DNA of 64,000 bases from Agrobacterium arsenijevicii (GCA_000949895.1 JWIT01000002.1:248001-312000), one strand, 5' to 3'. Positions 1-10,340 are shown, numbered from the stretch's first letter. Numbers and translations are program-made. The notes: generated by a model from the letters alone, not told the origin.

Positions 1-120
1 GCTCCGTGGGCGACGCTTGCGCACTCCACGCAGTTCGTTCCGATGTCCGCCAAGGTTTCCGGCTTCACCATGAGCCCGCTCGGCGACTTCACCTTCGAAA
101 ACGTCGACATCGCGGAATAA
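1..120 (+). CDS. C-terminal end of a peptide-type ABC transporter substrate-binding protein (partial)
   Basis: The window opens inside a gene: an open frame from base 1 reads 39 codons to TAA at 118-120 and ends in PLGDFTFENVDIAE. That kind of ending is usual for family 5 (DppA/OppA-like) periplasmic binding proteins, and the genes for two permeases and two ATPases follow directly, 62 bases downstream. It would deliver a peptide or related ligand to the membrane complex. The start, signal peptide and ligand site lie outside the window, so the substrate cannot be judged. Confidence 0.75.
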   Translation, partial: APWATLAHSTQFVPMSAKVSGFTMSPLGDFTFENVDIAE

Positions 121-182
121 TCCCAAACAACAGGACGCGCGGAAGAACTCAGGTCTTCCGCGCGTCTTTTCAGGACAAGACC

Positions 183-1190
183 ATGATCCGGTTCATTTTC
201 GGCAAACTTCTCTATCTCGTTCCGACATTTCTCGGGATTACCATCGTCGCTTTCGCCTTCGTGCGCGTCCTGCCCGGTGACCCCGTGCTGTTGATGGCAG
301 GTGAGCGCGGCATTTCGCCCGAACGGCATGCGCAGCTTGCCGAACAGCTCGGCTTTAGCCAGCCCATCTGGCAGCAATATCTGCATTTTCTCGGACGGCT
401 GCTTCAAGGCGATCTCGGCAATTCGCTGGTCACCAAGAAACCCGTTCTGACCGAGTTCCTGGCGCTCTTCCCCGCGACAGTCGAGCTTGGCCTCGTCGCC
501 ATCATCCTCGCGACCCTGATCGGTGTGCCGGTTGGCGTCATCGCCGCCATTCGCCGTGGCTCGTGGTTCGACCAGATCTCCATGACGACAGCGCTTGTCG
601 GCTTCTCCATGCCGATCTTCTGGTGGGGCCTGCTGCTCATCATCATGTTCTCCGGCATCCTGCAATGGACGCCGGTTTCGGGCCGCATCTCGCTGATGTA
701 TTTCTTCCCCTCCGTCACCGGTTTCATGCTGATCGACAGCCTGATTTCGGGGCAGAAGGGCGCCTTCGCCTCGGCTTTGTCCCATCTCATCCTGCCATCG
801 GTGGTGCTTGCCACCATTCCGCTGGCGGTCATTGCGCGCCAGACGCGCTCGGCCATGCTGGAAGTGCTGGGTGAGGATTACGTGCGCACCGCGCGTGCGA
901 AAGGCATGTCGCCGTCGCGCGTCGTCGGCGTTCACGCATTGCGCAACGCCATGATCCCGGTCATCACCACCATCGGCCTGCAGATCGGCGTGCTGATGGC
1001 GGGTGCAATCCTGACCGAAACAATCTTTTCCTGGCCGGGCATCGGCAAGTGGATGATCGATTCCATCTCGCGCCGTGACTATCCGGTCGTGCAGAGCGGC
1101 CTGCTTCTGATCGCGGGTCTGGTGATGGTCGTCAACCTGCTTGTCGATCTGACCTATGGCCTCATCAATCCAAGGATCCGTCACAAATGA
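183..1190 (+). CDS. ABC transporter permease, DppB/OppB family
   Basis: Inner-membrane subunit of a peptide/nickel-type importer, 335 aa, the usual length for DppB. Residues 1-35 hold the first membrane helix with the typical FVRVLPGDPV stretch; several hydrophobic segments follow. The ATPase-contacting loop is visible near residues 230-260 (EDYVRTARAKGMS, then LRNAMIP). I chose the ATG at 183 because upstream in-frame sequence runs through the previous gene's 3' end and the family begins MIRFI/MLRYI. The gene overlaps the second permease by 4 bases (ATGA), as expected for translational coupling. Substrate is unknown; peptides, opines or sugars are all possible for this family. Confidence 0.92.
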   Translation: MIRFIFGKLLYLVPTFLGITIVAFAFVRVLPGDPVLLMAGERGISPERHAQLAEQLGFSQPIWQQYLHFLGRLLQGDLGNSLVTKKPVLTEFLALFPATVELGLVAIILATLIGVPVGVIAAIRRGSWFDQISMTTALVGFSMPIFWWGLLLIIMFSGILQWTPVSGRISLMYFFPSVTGFMLIDSLISGQKGAFASALSHLILPSVVLATIPLAVIARQTRSAMLEVLGEDYVRTARAKGMSPSRVVGVHALRNAMIPVITTIGLQIGVLMAGAILTETIFSWPGIGKWMIDSISRRDYPVVQSGLLLIAGLVMVVNLLVDLTYGLINPRIRHK

Positions 1191-2101
1191 GCGATGTGAC
1201 CACAATTCCGGGCGTCCGCCTTTCCGACGCCGCCATCCGCCGCCGGATGCTCGCCGATTTCTGGTTCTACTTCCGCCAGAACCGCGGCGCCGTCATCGGC
1301 CTTGCCGTTTTCGTTCTTCTGGTCCTGATCGCGGTTTTTGCAGCCGTGATTGCGCCGCATGACCCGACCCAGCAATATAGAGATGCTTTGCTCGTCCCGC
1401 CGGTCTGGCAGGATGGAGGCCGTGCCGCATTCCTGCTCGGCACCGATGCTGTCGGCCGCGACATGCTGTCCCGACTGATATATGGCGCGCAATATTCGCT
1501 GTTCATCGGCGTCGTCGTCGTTTCTATCGCCCTTGTCGGCGGCATCGTCATCGGTCTCGTCGCCGGCTTCTTCGGCGGCTGGGTGGACACGGTCATCATG
1601 CGCGTGATGGACGTCATCCTGGCATTTCCCTCGCTGCTTCTCGCACTGGTGTTGGTTGCGATCCTGGGTCCTGGATTGACCAATGCCATGATCGCCATCG
1701 CCATCGTCTACCAGCCGCATTTCGCGCGTCTGACACGCGCGGCCGTCATGAGCGAGCTTCGGCGTGAATACGTCACCGCCGCCCGAGTGGCGGGTGCGGG
1801 CAATTTCCGGCTGATGTTCAAGACCATCCTGCCGAACTGCCTTGCACCGCTGATCGTTCAGGCGACGCTTTCCTTCTCGTCCGCCGTTCTCGACGCGGCG
1901 GCTCTCGGCTTCCTCGGCATGGGCGCGCAGCCGCCCGCATCCGAATGGGGCACGATGCTGGCCGAAGCCCGCGAGTTCATCCTGCGCGCCTGGTGGGTTG
2001 TCACCCTTCCGGGCCTGACGATCCTCGTTTCGGTGCTCGCCATCAACCTGATGGGTGACGGGCTGCGTGATGCGCTCGATCCCAAACTGAAGCGGAGCTA
2101 A
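1187..2101 (+). CDS. ABC transporter permease, DppC/OppC family
   Basis: Second inner-membrane subunit, 304 aa. It has the N-terminal OppC-type region with a long first helix (about residues 33-55), a periplasmic stretch containing FLLGTDAVGRDM, the hallmark of DppC proteins, and the ATPase-contact loop near residue 193 (REYVTAARVAG). Its start overlaps the stop of the first permease by 4 bases. With its partner it forms the channel of the importer whose ATPases follow 3 bases later. Confidence 0.92.
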   Translation: MSDVTTIPGVRLSDAAIRRRMLADFWFYFRQNRGAVIGLAVFVLLVLIAVFAAVIAPHDPTQQYRDALLVPPVWQDGGRAAFLLGTDAVGRDMLSRLIYGAQYSLFIGVVVVSIALVGGIVIGLVAGFFGGWVDTVIMRVMDVILAFPSLLLALVLVAILGPGLTNAMIAIAIVYQPHFARLTRAAVMSELRREYVTAARVAGAGNFRLMFKTILPNCLAPLIVQATLSFSSAVLDAAALGFLGMGAQPPASEWGTMLAEAREFILRAWWVVTLPGLTILVSVLAINLMGDGLRDALDPKLKRS

Positions 2102-2104
2102 GCG

Positions 2105-2944
2105 ATGAGCCTGCTGAAAATCAAGAACCTCACCGTCAAGTTCGCCACCGCCACCGGCGCGTTCACGGCCGTCGACGGCATCGACGTCTCCGTGGACAAG
2201 CATGAAGTGCTGGCCATCGTCGGTGAGTCCGGTTCCGGTAAGTCGGTATCCATGCTCGCCGTGATGGGGCTTTTGCCCGATACGGCGACGATCACGGCCG
2301 ACGAGATGATCTTCGACGGTATAAACCTGCTGGCCATGTCGCCGCAGGAGCGCCGCAAGCTGATCGGCCGTGAGATCACCATGATCTTCCAGGAGCCGGT
2401 CGCCTCGCTCAACCCGTCCTTTACGGTCGGTTTCCAGATCGAGGAGGTGCTGCGCCTCAATCTCGGCATGAGCGGGTCCGCTGCGCGGGCGCGGGCGTTG
2501 GAGCTGTTCCGGTCTGTCGGCATTCCCGAGCCGGAAACCAAGCTCAATGCCTATCCGCACCAGATGTCCGGCGGCCAATGCCAGCGCGTGATGATCGCCA
2601 TCGCGATCGCCTCCAAACCACGCCTGCTGATCGCCGACGAGCCGACCACCGCACTCGACGTGACGATCCAGAAACAGATCCTCGACCTGCTGATGGACCT
2701 GCAGGAAGAATACGGCATGGCGCTGATCCTCATCACCCATGACATGGGTGTCGTGGCCGAAACCGCAGACCGCGTGGTCGTGCAATATAAGGGTCGCAAG
2801 ATGGAGGAGGCGGATGTGCTGAGCCTGTTCGAGGCCCCGCAGCATCCCTATACCAAGGCATTGCTTTCCGCGCTTCCGGAACATGCGACAGGCGACCGCC
2901 TGCCCACGGTTTCCGACTTCTTCGGCAAGGAGGGCGTTCAATGA
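2105..2944 (+). CDS. ABC transporter ATP-binding protein, DppD/OppD family
   Basis: Cytoplasmic ATPase of the importer, 279 aa. Walker A GESGSGKS starts near residue 40, the signature MSGGQCQRV near residue 154, and Walker B LLIADEPT near residue 175. A short oligopeptide-transporter tail ([12 protein letters not shown]) is present near residue 240, but the protein ends about 40-50 residues before typical DppD/OppD proteins, so the Cys-rich tail some members have is missing. The gene overlaps the next ATPase gene by 4 bases. Confidence 0.9.
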   Translation: MSLLKIKNLTVKFATATGAFTAVDGIDVSVDKHEVLAIVGESGSGKSVSMLAVMGLLPDTATITADEMIFDGINLLAMSPQERRKLIGREITMIFQEPVASLNPSFTVGFQIEEVLRLNLGMSGSAARARALELFRSVGIPEPETKLNAYPHQMSGGQCQRVMIAIAIASKPRLLIADEPTTALDVTIQKQILDLLMDLQEEYGMALILITHDMGVVAETADRVVVQYKGRKMEEADVLSLFEAPQHPYTKALLSALPEHATGDRLPTVSDFFGKEGVQ

Positions 2945-3786
2945 GCATCGTTGTCGAAGGTAAGGGAATTACCCGCCATTATCACGTTCCGGGCGGATTA
3001 TTCGGCGGTGCAAAGACCGTTCAGGCGTTGAAAGGCATCGATTTTGCTGTCGAGCGCGGCAAGACGCTCGCAATCGTTGGCGAATCCGGTTCCGGCAAAT
3101 CGACGCTTGCGCGCATCATCGCGCTGATCGACCCGGCATCCGGCGGCGAGTTGAAGATTGACGGTAACCCCGTCGATATCGCCAAGCGTCGTCCCGGCAC
3201 GGACATGCGCTCCAAGGTCCAGATGGTGTTCCAGAACCCCTATGGCAGCCTCAATCCACGCCAGAAGGTTGGCGACGTGCTGATGGAGCCGCTCGTCATC
3301 AACACCAAGATGCCGGCGTCCGAGCGTCGTGAGCGGGCCGAAGCCATGCTGGTGAAGGTCGGATTGGGTCCTGAACACTTCAACCGCTATCCGCATATGT
3401 TCTCGGGCGGCCAGCGCCAGCGTATCGCGATTGCGCGGGCACTGATGCTCAATCCCGCACTGCTGGTGCTGGACGAACCGGTCTCCGCACTCGATCTTTC
3501 GGTGCAGGCGCAGGTGCTGAACCTTCTGAGAGACCTTCAGGAAGAGTTTGAGCTGACCTACGTCTTCGTCAGCCACGATCTTTCCGTGGTCCGGTATATC
3601 GCCGATGACGTTATGGTCATCTCGAAGGGCGTGGCCGTGGAGCAGGGCACGCGCGAGGAGCTGTTCGCCGATCCGAAGCATGCCTATACGCGTCAGCTTT
3701 TTGCTGCCACACCGATAACGGATGTGGATGCCATCCGCGCCCGCGTGGAGCGCCGCAAAGCTGCACGGCAGGCCGCTACGGTTTGA
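2941..3786 (+). CDS. ABC transporter ATP-binding protein, DppF/OppF family
   Basis: Second ATPase of the importer, 281 aa. Walker A GESGSGKS lies near residue 48, the signature FSGGQRQR near residue 154 and Walker B LLVLDEP near 175, followed by SALD. The N-terminus (ITRHYHVPGGLFGG) is typical of the F subunit. It is the last gene of the five-gene importer operon; a strong hairpin terminator begins 31 bases after its stop codon. Confidence 0.9.
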   Translation: MSIVVEGKGITRHYHVPGGLFGGAKTVQALKGIDFAVERGKTLAIVGESGSGKSTLARIIALIDPASGGELKIDGNPVDIAKRRPGTDMRSKVQMVFQNPYGSLNPRQKVGDVLMEPLVINTKMPASERRERAEAMLVKVGLGPEHFNRYPHMFSGGQRQRIAIARALMLNPALLVLDEPVSALDLSVQAQVLNLLRDLQEEFELTYVFVSHDLSVVRYIADDVMVISKGVAVEQGTREELFADPKHAYTRQLFAATPITDVDAIRARVERRKAARQAATV

Positions 3787-3816
3787 GCTAGACGATCGAA
3801 CGATGAATAAGTGGGG

Positions 3817-3846
3817 CAGGCCGGATTTCCGGCCTGTTCTTTTTTA
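3817..3846 (+). terminator. Rho-independent terminator of the peptide-importer operon
   Basis: An 8-bp GC-rich stem (CAGGCCGG, 3817-3824; CCGGCCTG, 3829-3836) with an ATTT loop is followed by a T-rich run (TTCTTTTTT). It sits between the importer operon and the convergent GntR gene. Confidence 0.85.
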
Positions 3847-3900
3847 GGAGGCGGCCGAAGGTGCGCCGGAAAGCAGTTGCTTCCCTAACATCCTAACAGA

Positions 3901-4575
3901 TCAAGCCGCTGCCTCCCTGAGCAGGCGGACCTGCCGCAGCGTGTTCTGCCGGCTGCGTTCCAGATGCCTCCACAGGGCGTCGACGATCTGGGCCTTGCTG
4001 CGGGCAGCGATAGCATCGGCAATATTCTGGTGTTCTTCGACGGAGCGCGCGTAATCCCCGAGGATCGACACAAAAACCGTATGGGTCTGGTCGAGAATGC
4101 GCTCATGCGTGCCGGAAATGACCGGAATGCGCGCGGCCGAAACAAGGGCCGTGTGAAAGCTGCGATCGTGGAAAAGCGCCTTGGAGAGATCGTCCAGCGA
4201 CGCGCTTTTGGCGAATTCGCGGTGTTTCGCAAGGCTTTCCAAAAGCTGCGCATGCAGGGCCTCGTCCAGTTGCCCGGCGTCGAACGCCACTTCCACAGCG
4301 CCTTTTTCCAGCAGCATTCTGGCGGCGTAGAGTTCCTCGACATCCTCCACGGTGAAGTCGCGCACCACCATGCCGCGCCGTGAGGAATTGATCACCAGCC
4401 CGTCTGCTTCGAGCTTCAGGCAGGCTTCCTTGACCGGCGTGGGGCTGATGCCGAGATCGGTGGCAAGCTCGTTGGGCAGCAGCCGTTCGCCGCCCCGTAA
4501 TCTGCCACTGACGATGCGCGCACGTAGTTCCTGATGCGCCTGTTCGGCGAGTGTGACTTTGACCAGCGTGTTCAT
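3901..4575 (-). CDS. GntR-family transcriptional regulator, FadR/FCD subfamily
   Basis: A 224-aa repressor-type protein. Residues 1-75 form a winged helix-turn-helix (ERLLPNELATDLGISPTPVKEACLKLEADGLV); the rest is an alpha-helical FCD effector domain with the usual metal/ligand histidine regions (HDRSFH, EEHQNI, HLERS). FCD regulators generally bind organic acids or sugar acids. It is divergent from the enolase-superfamily gene at 4855, and the 279-base gap holds an AT palindrome and a direct repeat, so it probably controls that gene. Control of the convergent peptide-type importer is possible but cannot be seen. Confidence 0.88.
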   Translation of the reverse strand: MNTLVKVTLAEQAHQELRARIVSGRLRGGERLLPNELATDLGISPTPVKEACLKLEADGLVINSSRRGMVVRDFTVEDVEELYAARMLLEKGAVEVAFDAGQLDEALHAQLLESLAKHREFAKSASLDDLSKALFHDRSFHTALVSAARIPVISGTHERILDQTHTVFVSILGDYARSVEEHQNIADAIAARSKAQIVDALWRHLERSRQNTLRQVRLLREAAA

Positions 4576-4607
4576 GGCGGCATCATCGCCCAGCTTCGCA
4601 AGACAGG

Positions 4608-4655
4608 CAATGCTCGAATATTAAAAATAAAAAATTTTTTATTTTACAATGCTCG
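4608..4655. promoter_or_regulatory. AT palindrome flanked by a 9-bp direct repeat in the GntR/enolase-family divergent region
   Basis: A perfect 22-bp A/T palindrome occupies 4624-4645 (arms of 11 bp: AAAATAAAAAA). It is flanked by two copies of CAATGCTCG at 4608-4616 and 4647-4655, 39 bases apart, close to four helical turns. This is just upstream of the GntR start. It could be an operator for the GntR protein or simply a promoter AT element; the sequence alone does not decide. Confidence 0.4.
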
Positions 4656-4848
4656 TTTTTGCTTTAGCTCTATCCGTCATCGGAAGCCGGCTGCTGGAGG
4701 AGGGTGGTCGGGCAACCCCTTAGTTTTCATCTCCTGCGGTTAATGATCGTGGGACGATGGCGAGATTCCGTCTGTTGTTCGGCGGCGCTTCGACAAGGGG
4801 CTTCCGTTTATTCCTCCCCTAAAGACCGCTCAAGCGTTGAGGAATTGA

Positions 4849-5973
<1,125 letters not shown>

Positions 5974-5978
5974 ACAGC

Positions 5979-6013
5979 GGCGGCGCATGAAAATGCGCCG
6001 CCTTCCTTCATTT
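5979..6013 (+). terminator. Terminator after the enolase-superfamily gene
   Basis: A perfect 10-bp stem (GGCGGCGCAT, 5979-5988; ATGCGCCGCC, 5993-6002) with a GAAA tetraloop is followed by a T-rich stretch. It separates this gene from the convergent flavoprotein gene ending at 6021. Confidence 0.8.
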
Positions 6014-6020
6014 CAAGGGC

Positions 6021-7043
6021 CTAACGCCAGCCGAGTGCGGGAGCCACCTGCTTGAGGATCGTCTCGATCACATGGGCGTTGTAGTCGACGCCCAGCTGGT
6101 TCGGCACGGTCAAAAGCAGCGTGTCGGCCTCGGCGATGGCTTTGTCGGTTTTCAGCTGTTCGATCAGCGCTTCAGGCTCGGCGGCATAGCTGCGACCGAA
6201 GATCGCGCGCGTCTTGTCGTCGATATAGCCGACCTTGTCGTCACTCTCGTTGCCGTAACCGAAATAGGACCGGTCGCGATCGTTGACGAGGGCGAAGATG
6301 CTGCGGCTGACCGACACGCGCGGTTCGCGGGCGTGTCCGGCCTCTTTCCAGGCAGCGCGGAAGGCGCGGATCTGTTCTGCCTGCTGGACATGGAAGGGTT
6401 GGCCCGTTTCATCCGTTTTCAGGGTAGAACTTTGCAGGTTCATGCCAAGCTTTGCCGCCCAGACTGCTGTTGCATTGGAGCTGGAACCCCACCAGATGCG
6501 CTCGCGCAGCCCTTCGGAATGCGGCTCCAGCCGCAGAAGGCCGGGCGGGTTCGGGAACATCGGTCGCGGGTTCGGCTCGGCGAAACCTTCACCCTTCAGA
6601 AGCTGGAGGAAGACCTCGGTATGCTGGCGTGCCATGTCCTCTTCGGTCTGGCCCTCGGCCGGGCGATAACCGAAGTAACGCCAACCGTCGATCACCTGCT
6701 CCGGCGAACCGCGGCTGATGCCGAGTTGCAGGCGTCCACCGGCGATGAGATCGGCTGAACTTGCATCTTCCGTCATGTAGAACGGGTTTTCATAACGCAT
6801 GTCGATGACGCCGGTGCCGATCTCGATGCTTTTTGTTCTGGCGCCAACGGCGGCGAGCAGCGGGAAGGGCGATCCCAGCTGGCGGGCGAAGTGGTGCACG
6901 CGGAAATAGGCGCCGTCGGCTCCCAGTTCTTCCGCCGCGACGGCAAGGTCTATCGATTGCAGCAGGGTGTCCGCAGCCGAGCGGGTCTGCGACTGGGGCG
7001 AGGGCGTCCAGTGTCCGAAGGATAGAAATCCGATCTTTTTCAT
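6021..7043 (-). CDS. LLM-class flavin-dependent oxidoreductase
   Basis: A 340-aa member of the luciferase-like monooxygenase class, which uses reduced FMN or F420. Family features include the N-terminal beta strand MKKIGFLSFGHW, AEELGADGAYFRVHHF near residues 37-52, the SIEIGTGVI strand near 93, and RLQLGISRGSPE near residue 125. Length fits the group that is annotated as putative FMN-dependent luciferase-like monooxygenase. Substrate unknown. It lies downstream of the LysR gene on the same strand but 135 bases away, so it may be a separate transcript. Confidence 0.85.
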   Translation of the reverse strand: MKKIGFLSFGHWTPSPQSQTRSAADTLLQSIDLAVAAEELGADGAYFRVHHFARQLGSPFPLLAAVGARTKSIEIGTGVIDMRYENPFYMTEDASSADLIAGGRLQLGISRGSPEQVIDGWRYFGYRPAEGQTEEDMARQHTEVFLQLLKGEGFAEPNPRPMFPNPPGLLRLEPHSEGLRERIWWGSSSNATAVWAAKLGMNLQSSTLKTDETGQPFHVQQAEQIRAFRAAWKEAGHAREPRVSVSRSIFALVNDRDRSYFGYGNESDDKVGYIDDKTRAIFGRSYAAEPEALIEQLKTDKAIAEADTLLLTVPNQLGVDYNAHVIETILKQVAPALGWR

Positions 7044-7178
7044 GATGACCTTCCAAATGTTGGCGGATGCCGGCTATCTCAACCGGCATCGTTGTTGTCA
7101 GTCATATAAGGAACAGCGCGGATTCTCCAATCCGCCGCCCGTAGACACGGTGTCGCCGAAATGTGAACGACTGATGTT

Positions 7179-8096
7179 TCAGGCAATCGTCTTGCGGTCG
7201 CGGATGAAGAGGTTTTCGTGGGCGCGCGCCGTAGTGAGAATGAAATCCATCAGCGAGCGCACGCGCGGCACATTGGCAAAGTCCTGATGGCTCGTCAGCC
7301 AGTAACCCCGCCGCAGTTCCACTTCACTGGCAAGCACCATCTGCAGGTCCGGGAAGCGCGCGGCGATGAAATTCGGCAATATGCAGAGGCCACGGCCGCT
7401 GAGGGTGGCGGTAAGCTGCGCGAAAATGCTTGATGACTGGAAGTTGGGCCGCAGGCCGGGCCACACGTCGCGCATATAATCGAGGCCGGGCGAGAAGATC
7501 AGGTCCTGTACGTAGCCGATGAAGAAATGATCGGGCAAATCCTCGCGCCGGGTGATTTTCGGGTGGCTGGCGAGATAGGAGCGCGATGCGTAGATATGCA
7601 GCGTATAGTCGATGATCTGTTCGTTGATGTAGGGACCGGCTTTCGGCGGGTCGAGCGTGACCGCCACATCCGCCTCTTTCCTCGATAGAGCCATGATCTG
7701 CTGGATGGTCACCATCTCCACCATGATGTGAGGATGGGTGATGGCGAAGTCCTTCAGCCTTTCCACGAAGAAAAAATTGGAAAAACCCTCCGGTGCGCTG
7801 AGTCGCACGACGCCGCGCAGCAGGCTGCCGCTTTCGGAAATATCCGATTGCAATCTTTCCGCTTCCGCCTCGATCCGCTCGACGGTATCGACGAGTCGCC
7901 GCCCGACGGTCGTCAGTTCGTAACCGCGCGGGTTTCGCTCGAACAGCTTGGTTTTAAGCGAGAATTCCAGCCGGTCGATGTGGCGGGAGACGGTGGCGTG
8001 GCTGGTGCGCAGGCTTCGGGCCGCCGATGAGAGTTGCCCGGTGCGGGCCACCGCCAGAAAATATTGCAGGTCGTCCCAGGTAAAAGGGGTGGCCAA
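7179..8096 (-). CDS. LysR-family transcriptional regulator
   Basis: A 305-aa regulator. Residues 5-65 contain the LysR winged helix-turn-helix (FLAVARTGQLSSAARSLRTSHATVSRHIDRLE), followed by a linker helix and a periplasmic-binding-protein-like effector domain. It is divergent from the branched-chain-type transporter operon starting at 8331; a nested inverted repeat lies 12 bases upstream of its start. By the usual LysR arrangement it probably regulates that operon and itself. Confidence 0.9.
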   Translation of the reverse strand: MATPFTWDDLQYFLAVARTGQLSSAARSLRTSHATVSRHIDRLEFSLKTKLFERNPRGYELTTVGRRLVDTVERIEAEAERLQSDISESGSLLRGVVRLSAPEGFSNFFFVERLKDFAITHPHIMVEMVTIQQIMALSRKEADVAVTLDPPKAGPYINEQIIDYTLHIYASRSYLASHPKITRREDLPDHFFIGYVQDLIFSPGLDYMRDVWPGLRPNFQSSSIFAQLTATLSGRGLCILPNFIAARFPDLQMVLASEVELRRGYWLTSHQDFANVPRVRSLMDFILTTARAHENLFIRDRKTIA

Positions 8097-8107
8097 TTTT
8101 GTCTCCC

Positions 8108-8149
8108 ATTGCGAGTTCTGTTCAAAAATGAACAGTTCCTGTTCGCAAT
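8108..8149. promoter_or_regulatory. Nested inverted repeat, probable LysR operator
   Basis: An outer repeat ATTGCGA (8108-8114) / TCGCAAT (8143-8149) encloses an inner repeat CTGTTC (8118-8123) / GAACAG (8130-8135) separated by six A/T-rich bases. It lies directly upstream of the LysR start codon, in the region shared with the divergent transporter operon, which is where autoregulatory LysR sites are normally found. Confidence 0.55.
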
Positions 8150-8330
8150 TTGATGATGCCCCGCTCTTGTGTCAACGGCCGAATTCGAGAAGTCTAAACA
8201 AGGAGGCGTTGCTTTGAGGAGGGCGGCGCGACCGTTTTGATGCAACATCCGGGAGACAGTCGCCACGCGGCTTCGTTCACCGTTGCACAGACCTATCTGA
8301 GGCTCGCAATCATCTCTGGGAGGAGAAGTC

Positions 8331-9539
8331 ATGCGCAAGAGTATCATTTTATCCACGGCCATGGCGTTGGCCGCCGGCACCGCCGCCTATGCTGCCGATA
8401 TTTCGGACGGCAAGGTCAAGATCGGCATCCTGAACGACCAGTCGGGCGTCTACGCCAACTTCGGCGGCAAATACTCTTACGAGGCCGCAAAGATGGCGGT
8501 TGAGGATTTCGGCGGCAAGGTGCTGGGTGCGCCGGTTGAGGTAGTGACCGCCGATCACCAGAACAAGGCGGACGTCGCCTCCAACATCGCCCGGCAATGG
8601 TACGACACCGAACAGGTCGATTCGATCATGGAACTGACCTCGTCGTCGGTGGGCCTGGCCGTACAGGCGCTCTCCAAGGACAAGAAAAAGATCACCATCA
8701 ACACCGGCGCAGCAACCACCGAGCTGACCGGCAAACAATGCAGCCCCTATGGTTTCCACTGGGCCTACGATACCTATTCGCTGGCGGTCGGCACGGGTGG
8801 CGCACTGGTGAAGCAGGGCGGCGACAGCTGGTTCTTCCTCACCGCCGACTATGCCTTCGGTTATTCGCTGGAAGAAAACACGGCCAACTTCGTCAAGGCC
8901 AATGGCGGCAAGGTGCTGGGCTCCGTGCGCCATCCGTTGGCGACGACGGATTATTCCTCCTTCCTGTTGCAGGCGCAATCATCAGGCGCGAAGGTCATCG
9001 GGCTTGCAAATGCCGGTCTCGATACCTCCAACGCCATCAAGCAGGCGGCTGAATTCGGCATCGTGGCGGGCGGCCAGCGGCTTGCGGCCCTTCTCTTCAC
9101 GCTTGCCGAAGTGCACGGCCTCGGTCTGGAAGCGGCCCAGGGCCTGACGCTGACGGAAGGGTTCTATTGGGACCGCGACGATGAATCGCGCAAATTCGGC
9201 GAACGTTTCAAGGAACGCACCGGCGCCATGCCGAACATGGTGCATGCCGGCACCTATTCCGCCGTGCTGCATTATCTGAAAGCCATCGATAAGGCCGGCA
9301 CCGATGATGCCGATGCCGTGGCCAAGGCCATGAAGGAAATGCCTGTTAACGACGTGTTCTCGAAGGATGGCCATGTGGCCGCCAACGGCCGCATGATCCA
9401 CGACATGTATCTCATGGAAGTGAAGAAGCCGGATGAGAGCAAGCAGCCGTGGGACTATTACAAGGTGCTTGCCACGATCCCCGGCAAGGAAGCCTTCATG
9501 GACCCCGCAAAAAGCGGCTGCCCGCTGGTAACGCAGTAA
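8331..9539 (+). CDS. ABC transporter substrate-binding protein, branched-chain amino acid (LivK/Leu-Ile-Val-binding) type
   Basis: A 402-aa periplasmic protein. Residues 1-22 form a signal peptide (basic start, hydrophobic core, cleavage near AYA-AD). The mature part begins GKVKIGILNDQSGVY and is a type 1 periplasmic-binding fold of the Peripla_BP_6 family. A good ribosome site (GGGAGGAG) precedes the ATG. The first gene of an operon with two ATPases and two permeases. Proteins of this family bind amino acids but also aromatic acids, amides and short hydroxy or keto acids; the downstream enzymes favour a carbon substrate other than an amino acid. Confidence 0.9.
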   Translation: MRKSIILSTAMALAAGTAAYAADISDGKVKIGILNDQSGVYANFGGKYSYEAAKMAVEDFGGKVLGAPVEVVTADHQNKADVASNIARQWYDTEQVDSIMELTSSSVGLAVQALSKDKKKITINTGAATTELTGKQCSPYGFHWAYDTYSLAVGTGGALVKQGGDSWFFLTADYAFGYSLEENTANFVKANGGKVLGSVRHPLATTDYSSFLLQAQSSGAKVIGLANAGLDTSNAIKQAAEFGIVAGGQRLAALLFTLAEVHGLGLEAAQGLTLTEGFYWDRDDESRKFGERFKERTGAMPNMVHAGTYSAVLHYLKAIDKAGTDDADAVAKAMKEMPVNDVFSKDGHVAANGRMIHDMYLMEVKKPDESKQPWDYYKVLATIPGKEAFMDPAKSGCPLVTQ

Positions 9540-9553
9540 AAGGGGAAAACTTC

Positions 9554-10339
9554 ATGTCGATCGCTCCAGCCCTTGCCGGGCAGGCGGAACCCCGCGTCGT
9601 GCTTTCGGCGCGCGGTCTCTCCAAGACCTTCGGCGCATTCGCGGCCGTGAAGAACGTCGATCTCGACGTCCACCATGCCCGCGTGCATGCGCTTATCGGT
9701 CCGAACGGCGCCGGCAAAACCACGGTCTTCAACCTGTTGACCAAGTTTCTCCAGCCGACGGGCGGGGCGATCACCTTCATGGGAACGGATATAACAAGAA
9801 CGCCACCGGACAAGGTGGCGCGGCTTGGCCTCGTGCGGTCTTTCCAGATATCGGCAGTGTTTCCGCATCTGACGGTTCTGGAAAACGTGCGGGTGGCGTT
9901 GCAGCGGCCGAACAACCTTGCAACGCAGTTCTGGCTGCCGCTGTCATCGCTCGACGGGCTCAATGCACGCGCCGAGGAGCTGATCGCAATGGTTGGCCTG
10001 ACACGGGAAAAACATGCACTTGCGGCCGATCTTTCCTATGGCCGCAAGCGGGTTCTGGAAATCGCAACCACGCTTGCACTCGATCCCAAGGTTCTGCTGC
10101 TTGACGAGCCGATGGCCGGCATGGGTGGCGAGGATGTCGCGCATGTCGCCGATCTCATCCGTGAAGTGGCCAAGACACGCGCGGTGCTGATGGTGGAACA
10201 CAATCTGAAAGTCGTGGCGGATATCTGCCATCACGTCACGGTTCTGCAGCGGGGCGAAATTCTGGCGGAGGGCGATTATGCCGCCGTTTCCGCCGATCCG
10301 CGTGTGCGAACGGCCTATATGGGCACGGAGGAGGCTTGA
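9554..10339 (+). CDS. ABC transporter ATP-binding protein, LivG type
   Basis: A 261-aa ATPase. Walker A GPNGAGKT lies near residue 53, the LivG-type signature LSYGRKRVLEIA near 160 and Walker B LLLDEPMAGM near 180. I start at the ATG at 9554, preceded by AGGGGAAAA, rather than at an in-frame start inside the previous gene. The next ATPase gene starts 1 base after the stop. Confidence 0.9.
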   Translation: MSIAPALAGQAEPRVVLSARGLSKTFGAFAAVKNVDLDVHHARVHALIGPNGAGKTTVFNLLTKFLQPTGGAITFMGTDITRTPPDKVARLGLVRSFQISAVFPHLTVLENVRVALQRPNNLATQFWLPLSSLDGLNARAEELIAMVGLTREKHALAADLSYGRKRVLEIATTLALDPKVLLLDEPMAGMGGEDVAHVADLIREVAKTRAVLMVEHNLKVVADICHHVTVLQRGEILAEGDYAAVSADPRVRTAYMGTEEA

Positions 10340-10340
10340 T

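Noticed and set aside
1181..2941. 586-codon minus-strand open frame
   Set aside because: Antisense to the permease and ATPase genes of the peptide-type importer, which have full motifs.
9449..9553. Upstream extension of the LivG-type ATPase
   Set aside because: It would overlap the binding-protein gene by 90 bases and lacks a ribosome site, whereas AGGGGAAAA precedes the ATG at 9554.
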